The notes under the pieces were generated by a model. The model was not told where the DNA came from. It saw only the letters and a list, made by a program, of their open reading frames with translations, and did no database searches. 64,000 nt of DNA, from positions 80,760 through 144,759 of the forward strand of contig CAVQBP010000025.1 of the NCBI GenBank assembly GCA_963710745.1. The letters are read 5' to 3'. Positions 18,671 to 28,450 of this stretch are shown in pieces. The translations under genes and the position numbers were made by a program. This stretch comes from CAVQBP01 sp963710745 (GTDB lineage: Bacteria; Bacteroidota; Ignavibacteria; Ignavibacteriales; Ignavibacteriaceae). The stretch's first letter is position 1. Each line of letters begins with the position of its first letter.

Positions 18671-21600
18671 ATGAGTATGTATAAAAATAAAAATTTTTTT
18701 ATAATCATATTTATCATCTTGATATTTTTGAATATTGATGTTTTGGGTCAGCCTTCAAAAACGGTTCAATTTTTGACGAATGATTTATCTTTTTCAAAAG
18801 AGAAAGGTTATGATATAATAAAATTAAATGGAGCTAATTATCATAAGGAAAAAGTAGGTGCCCCAGATTTACCCTGTCAGATATATAATTTTGTTATCCC
18901 TGTGAATATGACTTTCGATAAAATAAAAATTCAACAAAAGAAATATGAAAAAATCCCAGGCAATTTTTATATTATTCCGGTTCCATCCGAAACAAAAGTA
19001 GGCACCTATGATAACAGCGATACCACTTTTTATAAAAGGGATTTGGCCATTTATAGTTTAACCAATTATCCTGATAGTATTATAGAATTCCTAGGTTGTG
19101 GTTATAGTTTTGGTTATCACATTTTATCTGTAAAATTAAATCCAATTCTATACAATCCTAAACTGGGAGAGGTTTCACTATTAACTGACTTAACCTTTTC
19201 GGTTGAGCTGAAAAGTTCTGATGATTTATCCCTTAAAGTAAAAAGGCGGAGTGAAGAAAGCCAAAAAAGAGTAGAGAATTTTATTAAATCATTAGTAAAT
19301 AATCCGGACGAAGTAGATATCATTAATCTAAACAGTTCATTAAAGAAATCTGGCTTAGAAACAAACCCCCAAACAATACCAACACGTCCTTTAAAAATAG
19401 AAGAGTTTCCACATATAGAAGGAAATCCAGTAGATTATCTGATTGTTACGAGTGGTGAATTTGAAAATGATTTTCAACCATTTGCAGATTGGGAAATAGA
19501 AAAAGGGATTGTTACAACAATAAGAACAACTTCATGGATTAGAAATAATTATCCTGGTTGTGATTTACAAGAGCAAATAAGAAATTTTATTAAAGATGCT
19601 GTTAATAATTGGGGAGTTATATGGGTTCTTTTAGGTGGAGATACTGAAATTATACCGGTACGAAATGTTTCTTCTACAAGTGAGACTGATTATTCATACC
19701 CTTCCTCGCCAGGTAAAATCTATAATCATCCAACCGATTTGTACTATTCAAGTCTTGAAGGAAACTGGAATTCAGATGGAAATGCAATGTTCGGTGAGAG
19801 TTCTAGTGATTTTTATCCTGATATATTTTTGGGGAGAGCACCAATCAACAAAATAGAGGATGTAAATACTTTTATTAATAAAATAAATACATATGAAAAA
19901 AATCCTCCTCTAAGTAATTATTTAAATAGAATACTTATGTTGGCTGGTTCGTTATGGGGGCCAACAGATGGTGTAATGTGTAAAGATAAAGAAGATTTTC
20001 AAATACAACCCTGGTATTCTGGCTGCTTTTTAAATGGCGATGAATATGAATTATACGCACCCATATCAGGTTCTGGATGGAGTGGCGATAACGAGTTGAC
20101 ATTAGAAAATACAATTCCTCAATTGAATAATGGCTATCACTTCGTTAACCATATGGATCATAGTGATCCTTATTCAATGGGAACCGGATCAAAAAATGGT
20201 GGAGGTTTCTTGCGCAATGCGCATATAGAGGCATTGAACAATGGACCAAATTATTCAATTGTATGGACTTATGGTTGTTCACCCAATGCATTTGATTATG
20301 CATCAATATCTGAATCATTTATGAATAATCCTAATGGAGGTGCTATTTGTTTTATCGGAAATACTCGATCTGGACATGCAAATCAGGAAGCTCAAGATTA
20401 TCAATTTTTTAATACACTATTCCAGCCTAATACCTATCATATTGGACAGGCTCTTGTTTCTACACAAAATCCGGCAAACTATACTACTTATCATACATAT
20501 ATAATGAATCTTCTAGGAGATCCTGAATTGCCAGTTTGGACAGCAACACCTCAAAATCTTATTGTATCCCATCCTTCTTCAGTTAATATTGGTGAAAATA
20601 ATTTTACAGTAACAGTTGCTAATATACCTTCTGGACAGAATGCAATTGTTTGTTTAAAAAAGGGAACGGAAGATTATGCATTTGGAGAAACGAATGCAGG
20701 TAATATAACTTTTAATTTTACACCTGATACTCCTGGTGATTTGCAAATTACTATTACTACTCATAATCGCATTCCTTATGAAGCAACAATTCCGGTAATA
20801 CAAACAAGCTCACCTCATTTATATGTTGAAAGTTATACAATTGATGATGATCAATCCGGTGAGAGATGGGGTAATAGGGATGGTAATATAGATGCAGGTG
20901 AAACAATAGAACTCCCAATTACATTAAGAAATAGTAGTACAACTTCATTAACAAATGTTGTTGCTACCCTTTCTGCATATATAAAACGTACTTCTGATCC
21001 AAGTCCCTATATTACAATTACTGATGGTTCAGAAAATTTTGGAAATATATCTGCTAATAGTTCAAAAACTTGCGCAGATGATTTTGGATTCACAGTTTCA
21101 ACAGATTGTCCTAAAGAAGAAATTGTAAAATTTGTTCTTAATATTTCGGGTGATGGTGGTTATAACGAAGTAGATACTTTTTATTTACAAATTGATGCTC
21201 CAAAAATCCAGCAGGTACATAATAAAACAGAACCGGAAAACTTACAACCAGATAGTACAGTTAGCTTATCTATTGAACTTGCCAATTATGGTGCTAGCGT
21301 CGCTTCGGGAATAACAGCAACTCTTTCTTCAAATTCACCTTACATTATTTCAATAACTGGAAATCCTCAATCGTATCAAGATATTGACCCAAATAGTAGT
21401 ACAGAGGCTTCATTTGGTTTTACGATAAGTTCAAGTTATTCAGTGGGAGATGAGGAAAATTTATATTTCGCTTTAACTATTCAAGATGCACATAGTAAGG
21501 AATGGATAGAAACATTTAATCTAAAAAAACCAAATACTCCAAACTCCACAAGCTTTACTGGACATGAAACTTCCATTGATATAAGATGGACACCAAATTC

Positions 21601-24600
21601 TGATTCTGATCTAAAAGGTTATAATGTTTATCGCAGTAGTGGTTTAGATGGGACGTATCAAAAGATAAATAATCGATTGATTGAGGGCACTTCATATTTT
21701 AACGATATGGATCTGGAAAAAGAAACAATTTATTACTATAAAGTATCAGCAGTAGATGAAGATGCAAATGAAAGTGGTTTAACATCTGCAATAGAAACAT
21801 GGACAACAATTGCAAATTTAAGTGGCTGGCCTATAAAGGGAAATGAGGGAAATTTTGTATTTGCCTCATCTACCTTATTCGATGTAGATAACGATGGTGC
21901 AATGGAGATATTTACAGCGGATGCTTCAGGGAAAATATATGCATTTGATCAACAGAGTACTACAGTAAGAGAATTATTTGATATTGATAATAATCCAACT
22001 ACAATAAGTGGTTTTGCTTATGAAAGTAATGTAGAATTTTGGAGTTCGCCAGCAATAAGCGATTTGGACGGCGATGGTATTTATGAACTAGTTATTGCCG
22101 GAAGATATAGTAATAATACCCTTTATTGTTGGCATATAAATGATGCTAATGGTGATGGTAGACCTGATCTATACTGGACTGTTGATTTAGGAGATGCGTG
22201 TTTAGGTTCACCAGCTATAGGGGATATTGATCATACTGGACATAAAGAAATAGTTATTATTTCTCACAATGGAGAGGTTCATATTGTAAAAGATGATGGT
22301 TCTTTTTGGGGAGGTTCAGATCCATGGAAAACGACGGCAGGTTCAACTGTTGAGGCGTATTGTACACCTGCATTAGTAGATTTAGATAATGACGGGGATC
22401 TTGAAATAATTTTTGGGGGAAAAGACGGTAAGATGTATGTCTGTCATCATAATGGGAGTAATTATTCCGCAAATTGGCCATTTAATACCAGTAAAAATAA
22501 TTTAGGATCTTCACCTGCGGTTGCAGACATTGATGGAGATGGACAGTATGAAATCATTTTTATTGCGGCAAATGGGTCTGGTTCCGATCCCGTTATTTAT
22601 GTAAAAGGAGAAAATGGAGAAGATAAAACTGGTTGGAGCAGTGGTAAATCAATTGAAGCTTTGGGATTCGTAGTACCGACTTCACCAGCAATAGGGAATT
22701 TAGATGATGATGATCAATTAGAAATAGTTGTGGGGACAGGAAATACTGTTTATGCCTGGAATCATGATGGTTCATTTTTATCTACCAGTTGGCCTAAAAC
22801 AGGATTTGCTGGTACAAGTTCAAGTCCTATGATTGCTGATATTGATGATGAAGCGGGACCTGAAATTATAATAGGTTCATCTGATCATAATCTATATGCC
22901 TGGCATAAGGATGGTAGCAACGTTAAAGGTTGGCCTTTGATAACAGGTAATATGATAGAGGGATCACCAGCAATCGGAGATATTGATGGGGATGGAGATA
23001 ATGAAGTAACGATTGGTTCTTTTGATAATTACTTTTATGTATGGAATACAAAAGGAACCACTAATAAAGATTGGCCGATGTTTCACAATGATGCAGATAA
23101 TTCAGGATCTTACTATCAAAATTATTTGTTAAATAATGCAGTTGAAAATAAATCGATAACTTATTCTGCTACTTGTCATAATAATAATCATATTATAGAA
23201 CGAGGATATTATGGGAAGCTACATTTAGTTTTTTCCAGTGGAGGGGAAATCTTCTATCGCAGAAGCAGTGATAATGGCAGCAATTGGGAACTAACCAAAA
23301 GGATAAGTAGCGGTAATGGTTCAAATGAGCATCCATCCATTGTAGCTGCTCAATATAACGGTTCTGATATACTTTGTTTAGTTTGGCAATATAAAATTAA
23401 CAATACGCATTATAAAGTATTTTATTCATTCAGTTCAAATTCAGGTTCAACCTGGTCCACACCAACAATCTTACCAGGTTGTTCAGATGTTACTATCTCT
23501 TTTTACCAAAGCAATTCTTATTATGGCCCAGGCCCAACCCCAGTAATTGCAAGTTTTATTGAAGCATCAGATGATGAACCAGATTTCTTGCTAGTATATG
23601 CTGCTAATGATGGTTTGCATTATCGATATGCTCAGAATTATTATAGTTCGTGGTCTGCAGATGCGATTATTCCAGGAGCAACATCGGATCATGTTTGGTA
23701 TCCTTCGTTATCTACATATAACAGCAGAGATTATTATTCAAATTATCATCAGGTTAATTTAATTTATGATCAGCGTTTTAATAATATATATTCTCAAATC
23801 TTTAAATACCCAGGATTAAATTGGACAAATCGAGTTCAAATTAGTACTTCAGGGAGTACTACTCGTTTTAGTACTACCATGACAATTGATAATTATTATA
23901 ATACTGATGCAGTTTGGGGTGAACTTTATGGAAGCTACTATAGCATAAGATTTCGTAATGGATATCCTAATGGTAGCTGGTCTAGTTGGAATCAACAATG
24001 GATTGTTTCAAATGCCCATTGTTATAATCCTTCAATAACTTATTATAATGCATCAGGAGTACAATCTTTAGATATTTTATTTTTTACTTCAACACAACAA
24101 ATTCGTCAAAAAAAATATCATGGAATCGTTGAAATTCCTCCAGAGCCAAGTACACAAGTTATTGCTTCTTCAGGTATGTTTACCAACCTTACACATGAAA
24201 GATTTGATACACCAGTACCAATACAAATATGGACAAATCAAACTCAATCACCTTATTCAATATTGTATAATTCAAATTATCTTCCTAAAGAATCACCAAG
24301 AATACTTTATGGCGAGATAAGGCGTGCTGTTGAAATAGTTGATACCACTAACAATTCTGGTTTAAAAATTGAATTCAATCAGCCTATTATAAAATTAAGT
24401 AGTGGTGATAGTGTTATAGCTCCATTTAAAAAATATGATTATAAGGCCAAACTTTCACTATCACTTTCAAATATATTTGATTATCTCCAAACGGAATCAT
24501 TTACTATACCTGAAGACGTTGAATCAATTTCATGTAAAGCTATCGTTAAATCTCTTCAACTTGATACCCTTGCAGATGGTACCGTAAATGCAGATAAAAA

Positions 24601-25198
24601 AACTAATTTCAAAAATATCTCTTTCAATTTATTTGTTAAAGATATGAATTCGAAAGACAACCTTTTAGACTTGGCAAGTCAGAATTTAAATAACGATAAA
24701 GGATTTCATGACTTTAATAAAATCTATAAAACTAATGTAGCTAAATTAAATAAAAAGTATGTTTTTATAATTCCCGAAGTAAATATTAGCGGAAAATTTA
24801 AAGATGAAGATTTGTCTTTATCACTTGTTAATATTTCCGTTGAAGATTCTTCGCTTGTATTAATAAATTCAAAAATATTATCTAATAATATTATTCCAAA
24901 TGAATATTCTATTTTAGGAAATTATCCAAATCCGTTTAATCCATCAACAACGATATCTTATAATTTGCCTAGGATATCCAAAGTAGAAATTGAAATATTT
25001 GATATCTTAGGTAAAAAAATAAAGAGTTTCTCATTTTCTTCTCAATCTGCAGGAAGACAAGGTGTACTTTGGAATGGGACTAACAGTAATAATCAACAAG
25101 TTGCAAGTGGTATTTACTTGTATCATTTCAAAGCCGTTTCGTTGGAAGGTAAAAATGAAATATTTGAAAAAACTGCCAAATTGTTGTTATTGAAATAA
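18671..25198 (+). CDS. Giant gingipain-like (peptidase C25) surface protease with beta-propeller and type IX secretion tail
   Basis: This is a 2175-residue secreted protein. A signal peptide (IIIFIILIFLNIDVLGQ) precedes a C25 propeptide-like region (to ~240) and a C25 caspase-fold domain (~250-640) with NHMDHSD (His497) and TYGCSPNAF (Cys536). Then come CARDB/Ig-like segments, a fibronectin III module (~960-1045, YNVYRSSGLDGTYQ), FG-GAP/VCBS propeller repeats (~1055-1470, DLDGDGIYE, DIDGDGQYE, DIDGDGDNE), an Asp-box region (~1490-1850, SSDNGSNWE) and a Por sorting domain from NYPNPFNPSTTI (~2084) to KLLLLK. GGGAGA lies 5 bases before ATG. It lies between two copies of the element primase 3' end and may be mobile cargo. 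Confidence 0.88.
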   Translation: MSMYKNKNFFIIIFIILIFLNIDVLGQPSKTVQFLTNDLSFSKEKGYDIIKLNGANYHKEKVGAPDLPCQIYNFVIPVNMTFDKIKIQQKKYEKIPGNFYIIPVPSETKVGTYDNSDTTFYKRDLAIYSLTNYPDSIIEFLGCGYSFGYHILSVKLNPILYNPKLGEVSLLTDLTFSVELKSSDDLSLKVKRRSEESQKRVENFIKSLVNNPDEVDIINLNSSLKKSGLETNPQTIPTRPLKIEEFPHIEGNPVDYLIVTSGEFENDFQPFADWEIEKGIVTTIRTTSWIRNNYPGCDLQEQIRNFIKDAVNNWGVIWVLLGGDTEIIPVRNVSSTSETDYSYPSSPGKIYNHPTDLYYSSLEGNWNSDGNAMFGESSSDFYPDIFLGRAPINKIEDVNTFINKINTYEKNPPLSNYLNRILMLAGSLWGPTDGVMCKDKEDFQIQPWYSGCFLNGDEYELYAPISGSGWSGDNELTLENTIPQLNNGYHFVNHMDHSDPYSMGTGSKNGGGFLRNAHIEALNNGPNYSIVWTYGCSPNAFDYASISESFMNNPNGGAICFIGNTRSGHANQEAQDYQFFNTLFQPNTYHIGQALVSTQNPANYTTYHTYIMNLLGDPELPVWTATPQNLIVSHPSSVNIGENNFTVTVANIPSGQNAIVCLKKGTEDYAFGETNAGNITFNFTPDTPGDLQITITTHNRIPYEATIPVIQTSSPHLYVESYTIDDDQSGERWGNRDGNIDAGETIELPITLRNSSTTSLTNVVATLSAYIKRTSDPSPYITITDGSENFGNISANSSKTCADDFGFTVSTDCPKEEIVKFVLNISGDGGYNEVDTFYLQIDAPKIQQVHNKTEPENLQPDSTVSLSIELANYGASVASGITATLSSNSPYIISITGNPQSYQDIDPNSSTEASFGFTISSSYSVGDEENLYFALTIQDAHSKEWIETFNLKKPNTPNSTSFTGHETSIDIRWTPNSDSDLKGYNVYRSSGLDGTYQKINNRLIEGTSYFNDMDLEKETIYYYKVSAVDEDANESGLTSAIETWTTIANLSGWPIKGNEGNFVFASSTLFDVDNDGAMEIFTADASGKIYAFDQQSTTVRELFDIDNNPTTISGFAYESNVEFWSSPAISDLDGDGIYELVIAGRYSNNTLYCWHINDANGDGRPDLYWTVDLGDACLGSPAIGDIDHTGHKEIVIISHNGEVHIVKDDGSFWGGSDPWKTTAGSTVEAYCTPALVDLDNDGDLEIIFGGKDGKMYVCHHNGSNYSANWPFNTSKNNLGSSPAVADIDGDGQYEIIFIAANGSGSDPVIYVKGENGEDKTGWSSGKSIEALGFVVPTSPAIGNLDDDDQLEIVVGTGNTVYAWNHDGSFLSTSWPKTGFAGTSSSPMIADIDDEAGPEIIIGSSDHNLYAWHKDGSNVKGWPLITGNMIEGSPAIGDIDGDGDNEVTIGSFDNYFYVWNTKGTTNKDWPMFHNDADNSGSYYQNYLLNNAVENKSITYSATCHNNNHIIERGYYGKLHLVFSSGGEIFYRRSSDNGSNWELTKRISSGNGSNEHPSIVAAQYNGSDILCLVWQYKINNTHYKVFYSFSSNSGSTWSTPTILPGCSDVTISFYQSNSYYGPGPTPVIASFIEASDDEPDFLLVYAANDGLHYRYAQNYYSSWSADAIIPGATSDHVWYPSLSTYNSRDYYSNYHQVNLIYDQRFNNIYSQIFKYPGLNWTNRVQISTSGSTTRFSTTMTIDNYYNTDAVWGELYGSYYSIRFRNGYPNGSWSSWNQQWIVSNAHCYNPSITYYNASGVQSLDILFFTSTQQIRQKKYHGIVEIPPEPSTQVIASSGMFTNLTHERFDTPVPIQIWTNQTQSPYSILYNSNYLPKESPRILYGEIRRAVEIVDTTNNSGLKIEFNQPIIKLSSGDSVIAPFKKYDYKAKLSLSLSNIFDYLQTESFTIPEDVESISCKAIVKSLQLDTLADGTVNADKKTNFKNISFNLFVKDMNSKDNLLDLASQNLNNDKGFHDFNKIYKTNVAKLNKKYVFIIPEVNISGKFKDEDLSLSLVNISVEDSSLVLINSKILSNNIIPNEYSILGNYPNPFNPSTTISYNLPRISKVEIEIFDILGKKIKSFSFSSQSAGRQGVLWNGTNSNNQQVASGIYLYHFKAVSLEGKNEIFEKTAKLLLLK

Positions 25199-25217
25199 TT
25201 TGAAAATATATCTTAAG

Positions 25218-25252
25218 TTTTGTCCCGGAATCGTAAAGATTCAGGGACAAAA
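25218..25252 (+). terminator. Intrinsic terminator after the giant protease
   Basis: TTTTGTCCCGGAATC (25218-25232) pairs with GATTCAGGGACAAAA (25238-25252) with one mismatch and a 5-base loop, 20 bases after the protease stop. The AT-rich sequence after it is consistent with rho-independent termination, although the U-tract is poor. Confidence 0.65.
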
Positions 25253-25848
25253 CGATTATAAATAATACTTGAAGAGAATCACAGCATCCATTTAATTCTG
25301 TTTTTGTAATTGAGAATAAATTTGATAGACTTAGCATTTTCATGAGTAAACATGCCTATATTTAATAAAGACACATCTGGCCATATCAGAATCAAATGAG
25401 TGCCATGGAGAATGAAAGAAAATCCCTCAGTAATTCTTCAACTTCAGATAAAGATAATCCCTTGCTATACTTCATTGAAGCGAAAGTATGTCTTAATATA
25501 AATAAAACGGATTTTCTTCGTTATCAATTTTTTCAGGCATTATCGAAAAGTTGACATATTAAATAGCGAATATTAAGCTTTATTTCGACAAATCAATAAA
25601 TTCTCAAATGTCATTATATTATCGTGATTCTGTATTAGTCACTTATGATGATAGAAACATCTGACTCTTTTGGATGCATAAAACATATCACTGGTAATGG
25701 AGTTTTGTTTATTATTTTGAATCCTTTTTTCCAGTTTCTTTGAAATTTCTTTACCAAGTTTGAATCATTATAATCTTCTTTCACGAGCCTGGTTTCACCA
25801 ATTGATGAGTAAGACATATATACTCGAAATCTTTTCAAATAAAAAAAT
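25253..25848. other. Region between secreted-protein unit and truncated primase; one weak minus-strand frame
   Basis: No gene is well supported. A 67-codon minus-strand frame at 25635-25838 (starting MKRFRVYMSYSSIGETRLVK) begins 11 bases from the point where primase homology starts, so it may be the surviving end of a gene cut at that junction. I could not assign it to a family. A 50-codon plus frame near 25410-25560 is equally unassigned. Confidence 0.35.
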
Positions 25849-25850
25849 CT

Positions 25851-26348
25851 TTAGACCGGCAGTTTGTAATAGAGTTTTCCGATCACTACAATAAATTGCA
25901 TAGACCTATAGATGAATTCGAACATAGATTCTTCGATGAATGGAGCAGTGAGGAATGGAATAATTTTTATAATTATATGATTGGATGTATGCAGCTATAT
26001 TTGAATAGAGGATTAATTGAATGTGCACATATAAATTTGGAAAAGAAAAAGATGATTGATTCAACATGTGAGGAGTTTGTGGAATATTTTGAATCAATTG
26101 AAATTGGGAAGGAAATCCATAAGAAAGAACTTTTTGAGAATTTTAAGAAGGAATTTGGAGAATATGGTGAAATGCAGCCAGTAAGGTTTTCAAGATGGTT
26201 AAAAGATGCTGCTAAAATTAGAGGTGTAAATATTAATGAAAGAAAATCCGGAACAGAACGTTATATAACAGTGGGTGAATTGGAAACTGCAGATAAACTG
26301 GACACTCTGCCTTCGGCAGATAAATTGGACAGGTCTCTTTTTGATTAG
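25851..26348 (+). pseudogene. 5'-truncated second copy of the element primase-helicase
   Basis: From TTA 25851 the frame reads LDRQFVIEFSDHYNK and stays open to TAG 26348. It is closely similar to the last ~160 residues of the primase-helicase at 13892-16186 (RPIDEFxHRFFDEWSSEEW, MIGCMQLYLNRG). Nucleotide similarity begins abruptly at 25849, matching 15726 in the intact gene. The helicase and primase parts are missing, so it is non-functional. The winged-helix-like end has diverged (MQPVRFSRWLKDAAKIRG against MEMRRFTKWLKDSAKIKG), and the tail is longer, with two iteron words built into its codons. Confidence 0.85.
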
Positions 26349-26623
26349 GGCATAAAATATGAGATAAAGTTGTCCAAGTTGTCCAAATCGGTGAAATGTT
26401 TTGAAATTAACTTATTTTCAAAGTTTTTATTGGACAACTATTGGACAAGTATAATTAGAGAGTTGTCCACTTTAAGATTTTACATTTTTATCAAAGATGT
26501 TCAAGTTGTCCAAAGCAAGATAAAAAAGATGCGATATTTTTCAAAATTCGAAAGAAATAAAAATTTGGACTAGTTGGACAGGTTATTCTACAGTTTTCAG
26601 ATGAAAAAAAATGAAGTTGTCCA
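26299..26623. repeat. Second iteron array, TGGACA type
   Basis: TGGACA or TGTCCA occurs at 26299-26304, 26326-26331, 26371-26376, 26380-26385, 26431-26436, 26442-26447, 26464-26469, 26507-26512, 26575-26580 and 26618-26623. Near-matches pair with some of them (TGTTCA 26498-26503, TGGACT 26566-26571). Pairs are spaced 9 or 11 bases, exactly as in the array at 16163-16403, and flanking words align (CAAA-TTTTTATT before the third pair, TTTTCAG-TGAAAA at the end). Only the repeated hexamer differs. Confidence 0.75.
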
Positions 26624-26688
26624 AAATAGATTTTAAATGATGGTGGTAAAATAAGGGATAATTAGAGACCTTTTTAACATGAGTATAT

Positions 26689-27117
26689 TCACTTAATTAT
26701 AGATTGTATTTCATCAACAGTTTCGAGAAGGCTGTTGACATGCAATTTAATAGATTCCGCCTGTTGACTAGATATTTCACCATAACCTTTTAATGATTCA
26801 GGGGTGCTGTCGCAAAGCAATGCCCAGATATGACCGATATTACTGCGAACTATCCTTTCCTCATAAGAATTATATACATTAAGCTCCAATTCATAGAACA
26901 TTGTTTCATTTTTAATACGGATTAGACTTAATAATTCAAGGATTTTATTTTTGATTTCATCATTAAGTGAATAAACAATTTTTTCGGTTAACTTATCTTT
27001 GCTTTTATTTTTAAAAAGCTTTTCAATAATATCGATACTGTTCTCAATATGATGTGCTGTAACAGAAAGGCTTCGGCGATGGTTATCAGGAAGTTTTACT
27101 TTATTTTCTTTGATCAT
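26689..27117 (-). CDS. Hypothetical helical protein
   Basis: This 142-residue, entirely helical, soluble protein has charged amphipathic segments (IENSIDIIEKLFKNKSKDK, ELELNVYNSYEERIVRSNIG). No domain is recognised. It is encoded 3 bases downstream of the zinc-ribbon/HEAT gene on the minus strand and so forms a pair with it. It marks the return from the integrative element to chromosomal genes. Confidence 0.6.
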   Translation of the reverse strand: MIKENKVKLPDNHRRSLSVTAHHIENSIDIIEKLFKNKSKDKLTEKIVYSLNDEIKNKILELLSLIRIKNETMFYELELNVYNSYEERIVRSNIGHIWALLCDSTPESLKGYGEISSQQAESIKLHVNSLLETVDEIQSIIK

Positions 27118-27120
27118 TGT

Positions 27121-27474
27121 TTACTCCAAGACATTTTTAATTGTAACAGGGATATTATTTTTAAATAACTTTTTTAGTTGAGATTTCAAATCCGGCTGGA
27201 GCTTTAGGATTGCGTCAACAACCGCTTCTATTATGAACGGATCATTCTCGTTTGTCAATCTTTTTAGGAGTGCCGGCACCGCTTCTACAGCATTTAATTT
27301 AGAAAGAATATTAGCCGCTCTAACAGGAGTTTCGGATTCCGGATGGTTTAATGCACGAATCAGCTTTTTTACAAAGTTCTCTTTTTCAAGCTGATCCTGA
27401 TGCAATCCGCAATTAGGGCAGATTTTTACTTCTGCTTTAATTTCCTTCCAGCAACTTATACAATAGTAAGTCAT
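27121..27474 (-). CDS. Zinc-ribbon / HEAT-repeat protein
   Basis: This is a 117-residue protein. An N-terminal zinc ribbon (CISCWKEIKAEVKICPNCG, CxxC...CxxC) is followed by about two HEAT-like helical repeats (PVRAANILSKLNAVEAVPAL, DPFIIEAVVDAILKL). Such proteins usually act as binding scaffolds. No enzymatic residues are visible. It overlaps no neighbour but lies 3 bases before the hypothetical gene at 26689-27117, so they share a transcript. Confidence 0.7.
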   Translation of the reverse strand: MTYYCISCWKEIKAEVKICPNCGLHQDQLEKENFVKKLIRALNHPESETPVRAANILSKLNAVEAVPALLKRLTNENDPFIIEAVVDAILKLQPDLKSQLKKLFKNNIPVTIKNVLE

Positions 27475-27548
27475 GTAAATTAAAAATTATATATTAAAAA
27501 TTAAAAATTCCTAAAGAAAGAAAAACAATTCCATAATTTTATTGGTAC

Positions 27549-28250
27549 TTATACATTAACTCCAGGTTGGAGAACTTGCTTTAGTCCTTCTTTGACATTA
27601 TCAGGTAATGGAGCCTTCATCAGACCTGAAATAGTTTTTTCAACGTCATAATCTAGCCGGTGAAGGGTTATGTTTTCATTTTCATAGACTGCGTAACATG
27701 CCTGACCACCGTCTCTTGACAGGCCTACACTTCCAGGATTTATAACAATGTTATAATCCAATTTTATTTTATATTGAATATGAGTATGACCAACTAAAAT
27801 ATATTCTGCAATTTGACTTATTTCATTATTTATTTCACCGGCAATTTCATGCTGATTTAAGTATTTTGAAATATCACCTTGTGGAGAGGCATGAGCCAGA
27901 AAAAAAGTATTTTCATCAAAGTGAGCTTTAGCAATGGTCGGCATTCTTCTTAGAAATCGTTTATCATCATCATCTAATAATGTTTTATGCCACTCACGTG
28001 TTGCTATTGAATATTCCCGGAATGTTCCCATACAATTGCAATCTACATTAAAACCGAGAGCGTTATCGTGATTACCTATTACATAATAGTCAGCATTTTC
28101 TTTAATGAATTTAACACATTCTTTGGGATTAGGTCCATAATCAACAACATCCCCTAGAAAAATAAGCATATCATAGCTGCCATCTTTTTCAAGCACAGCC
28201 TGAAGTGCGGGATAATTTGCATGTATATCAGAAACAATTAATGCTTTCAT
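27549..28250 (-). CDS. Calcineurin-like metallophosphoesterase (YfcE/MJ0936-like)
   Basis: This 233-residue protein contains the full metallophosphoesterase signature: SDIHANYPAL, FLGDVVDYGP, GNHDNAL, HASP, GHTHIQY and INPGSVGLSRDG. Enzymes of this group hydrolyse phosphodiesters or nucleotides with two metal ions. It is the first gene after a fluoride riboswitch with a terminator platform (28277-28371), so its expression should rise when fluoride is present. Metal-phosphate enzymes are typical fluoride targets, so extra enzyme or a repair role is plausible. The exact substrate cannot be told. Confidence 0.9.
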   Translation of the reverse strand: MKALIVSDIHANYPALQAVLEKDGSYDMLIFLGDVVDYGPNPKECVKFIKENADYYVIGNHDNALGFNVDCNCMGTFREYSIATREWHKTLLDDDDKRFLRRMPTIAKAHFDENTFFLAHASPQGDISKYLNQHEIAGEINNEISQIAEYILVGHTHIQYKIKLDYNIVINPGSVGLSRDGGQACYAVYENENITLHRLDYDVEKTISGLMKAPLPDNVKEGLKQVLQPGVNV

Positions 28251-28276
28251 ATTCTTTTTCTTTCAAAGATAGGAGA

Positions 28277-28371
28277 ATAAAAAAACTCCTACTTTATTAA
28301 TCAAAAAAATTAATTAAGTAGGAGTCATTAATTCCTTTTGTTCAGGAATGATAAGCGAACTCCATCGCTTG
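28277..28371 (-). promoter_or_regulatory. Fluoride riboswitch (crcB motif) with terminator, upstream of metallophosphoesterase
   Basis: On the minus strand GCGATGGAGTTCGC (28368-28355) is followed by a small hairpin (ATTCCTGA...AGGAAT) and ATGACTCCTAC (28328-28318), the conserved ends of the crcB aptamer. The terminal ACTCCTAC can instead pair with GTAGGAGTT (28292-28284), which is followed by seven U residues. Aptamer folding and termination therefore compete, giving transcription activation by fluoride. Confidence 0.92.
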
Positions 28372-28450
28372 ATTAAAAAAATAAAATTTAAATTAGAGTC
28401 AAATAGTATAAAAAACACAAAATTATAAATATGTTACCAATAACTTAAAG

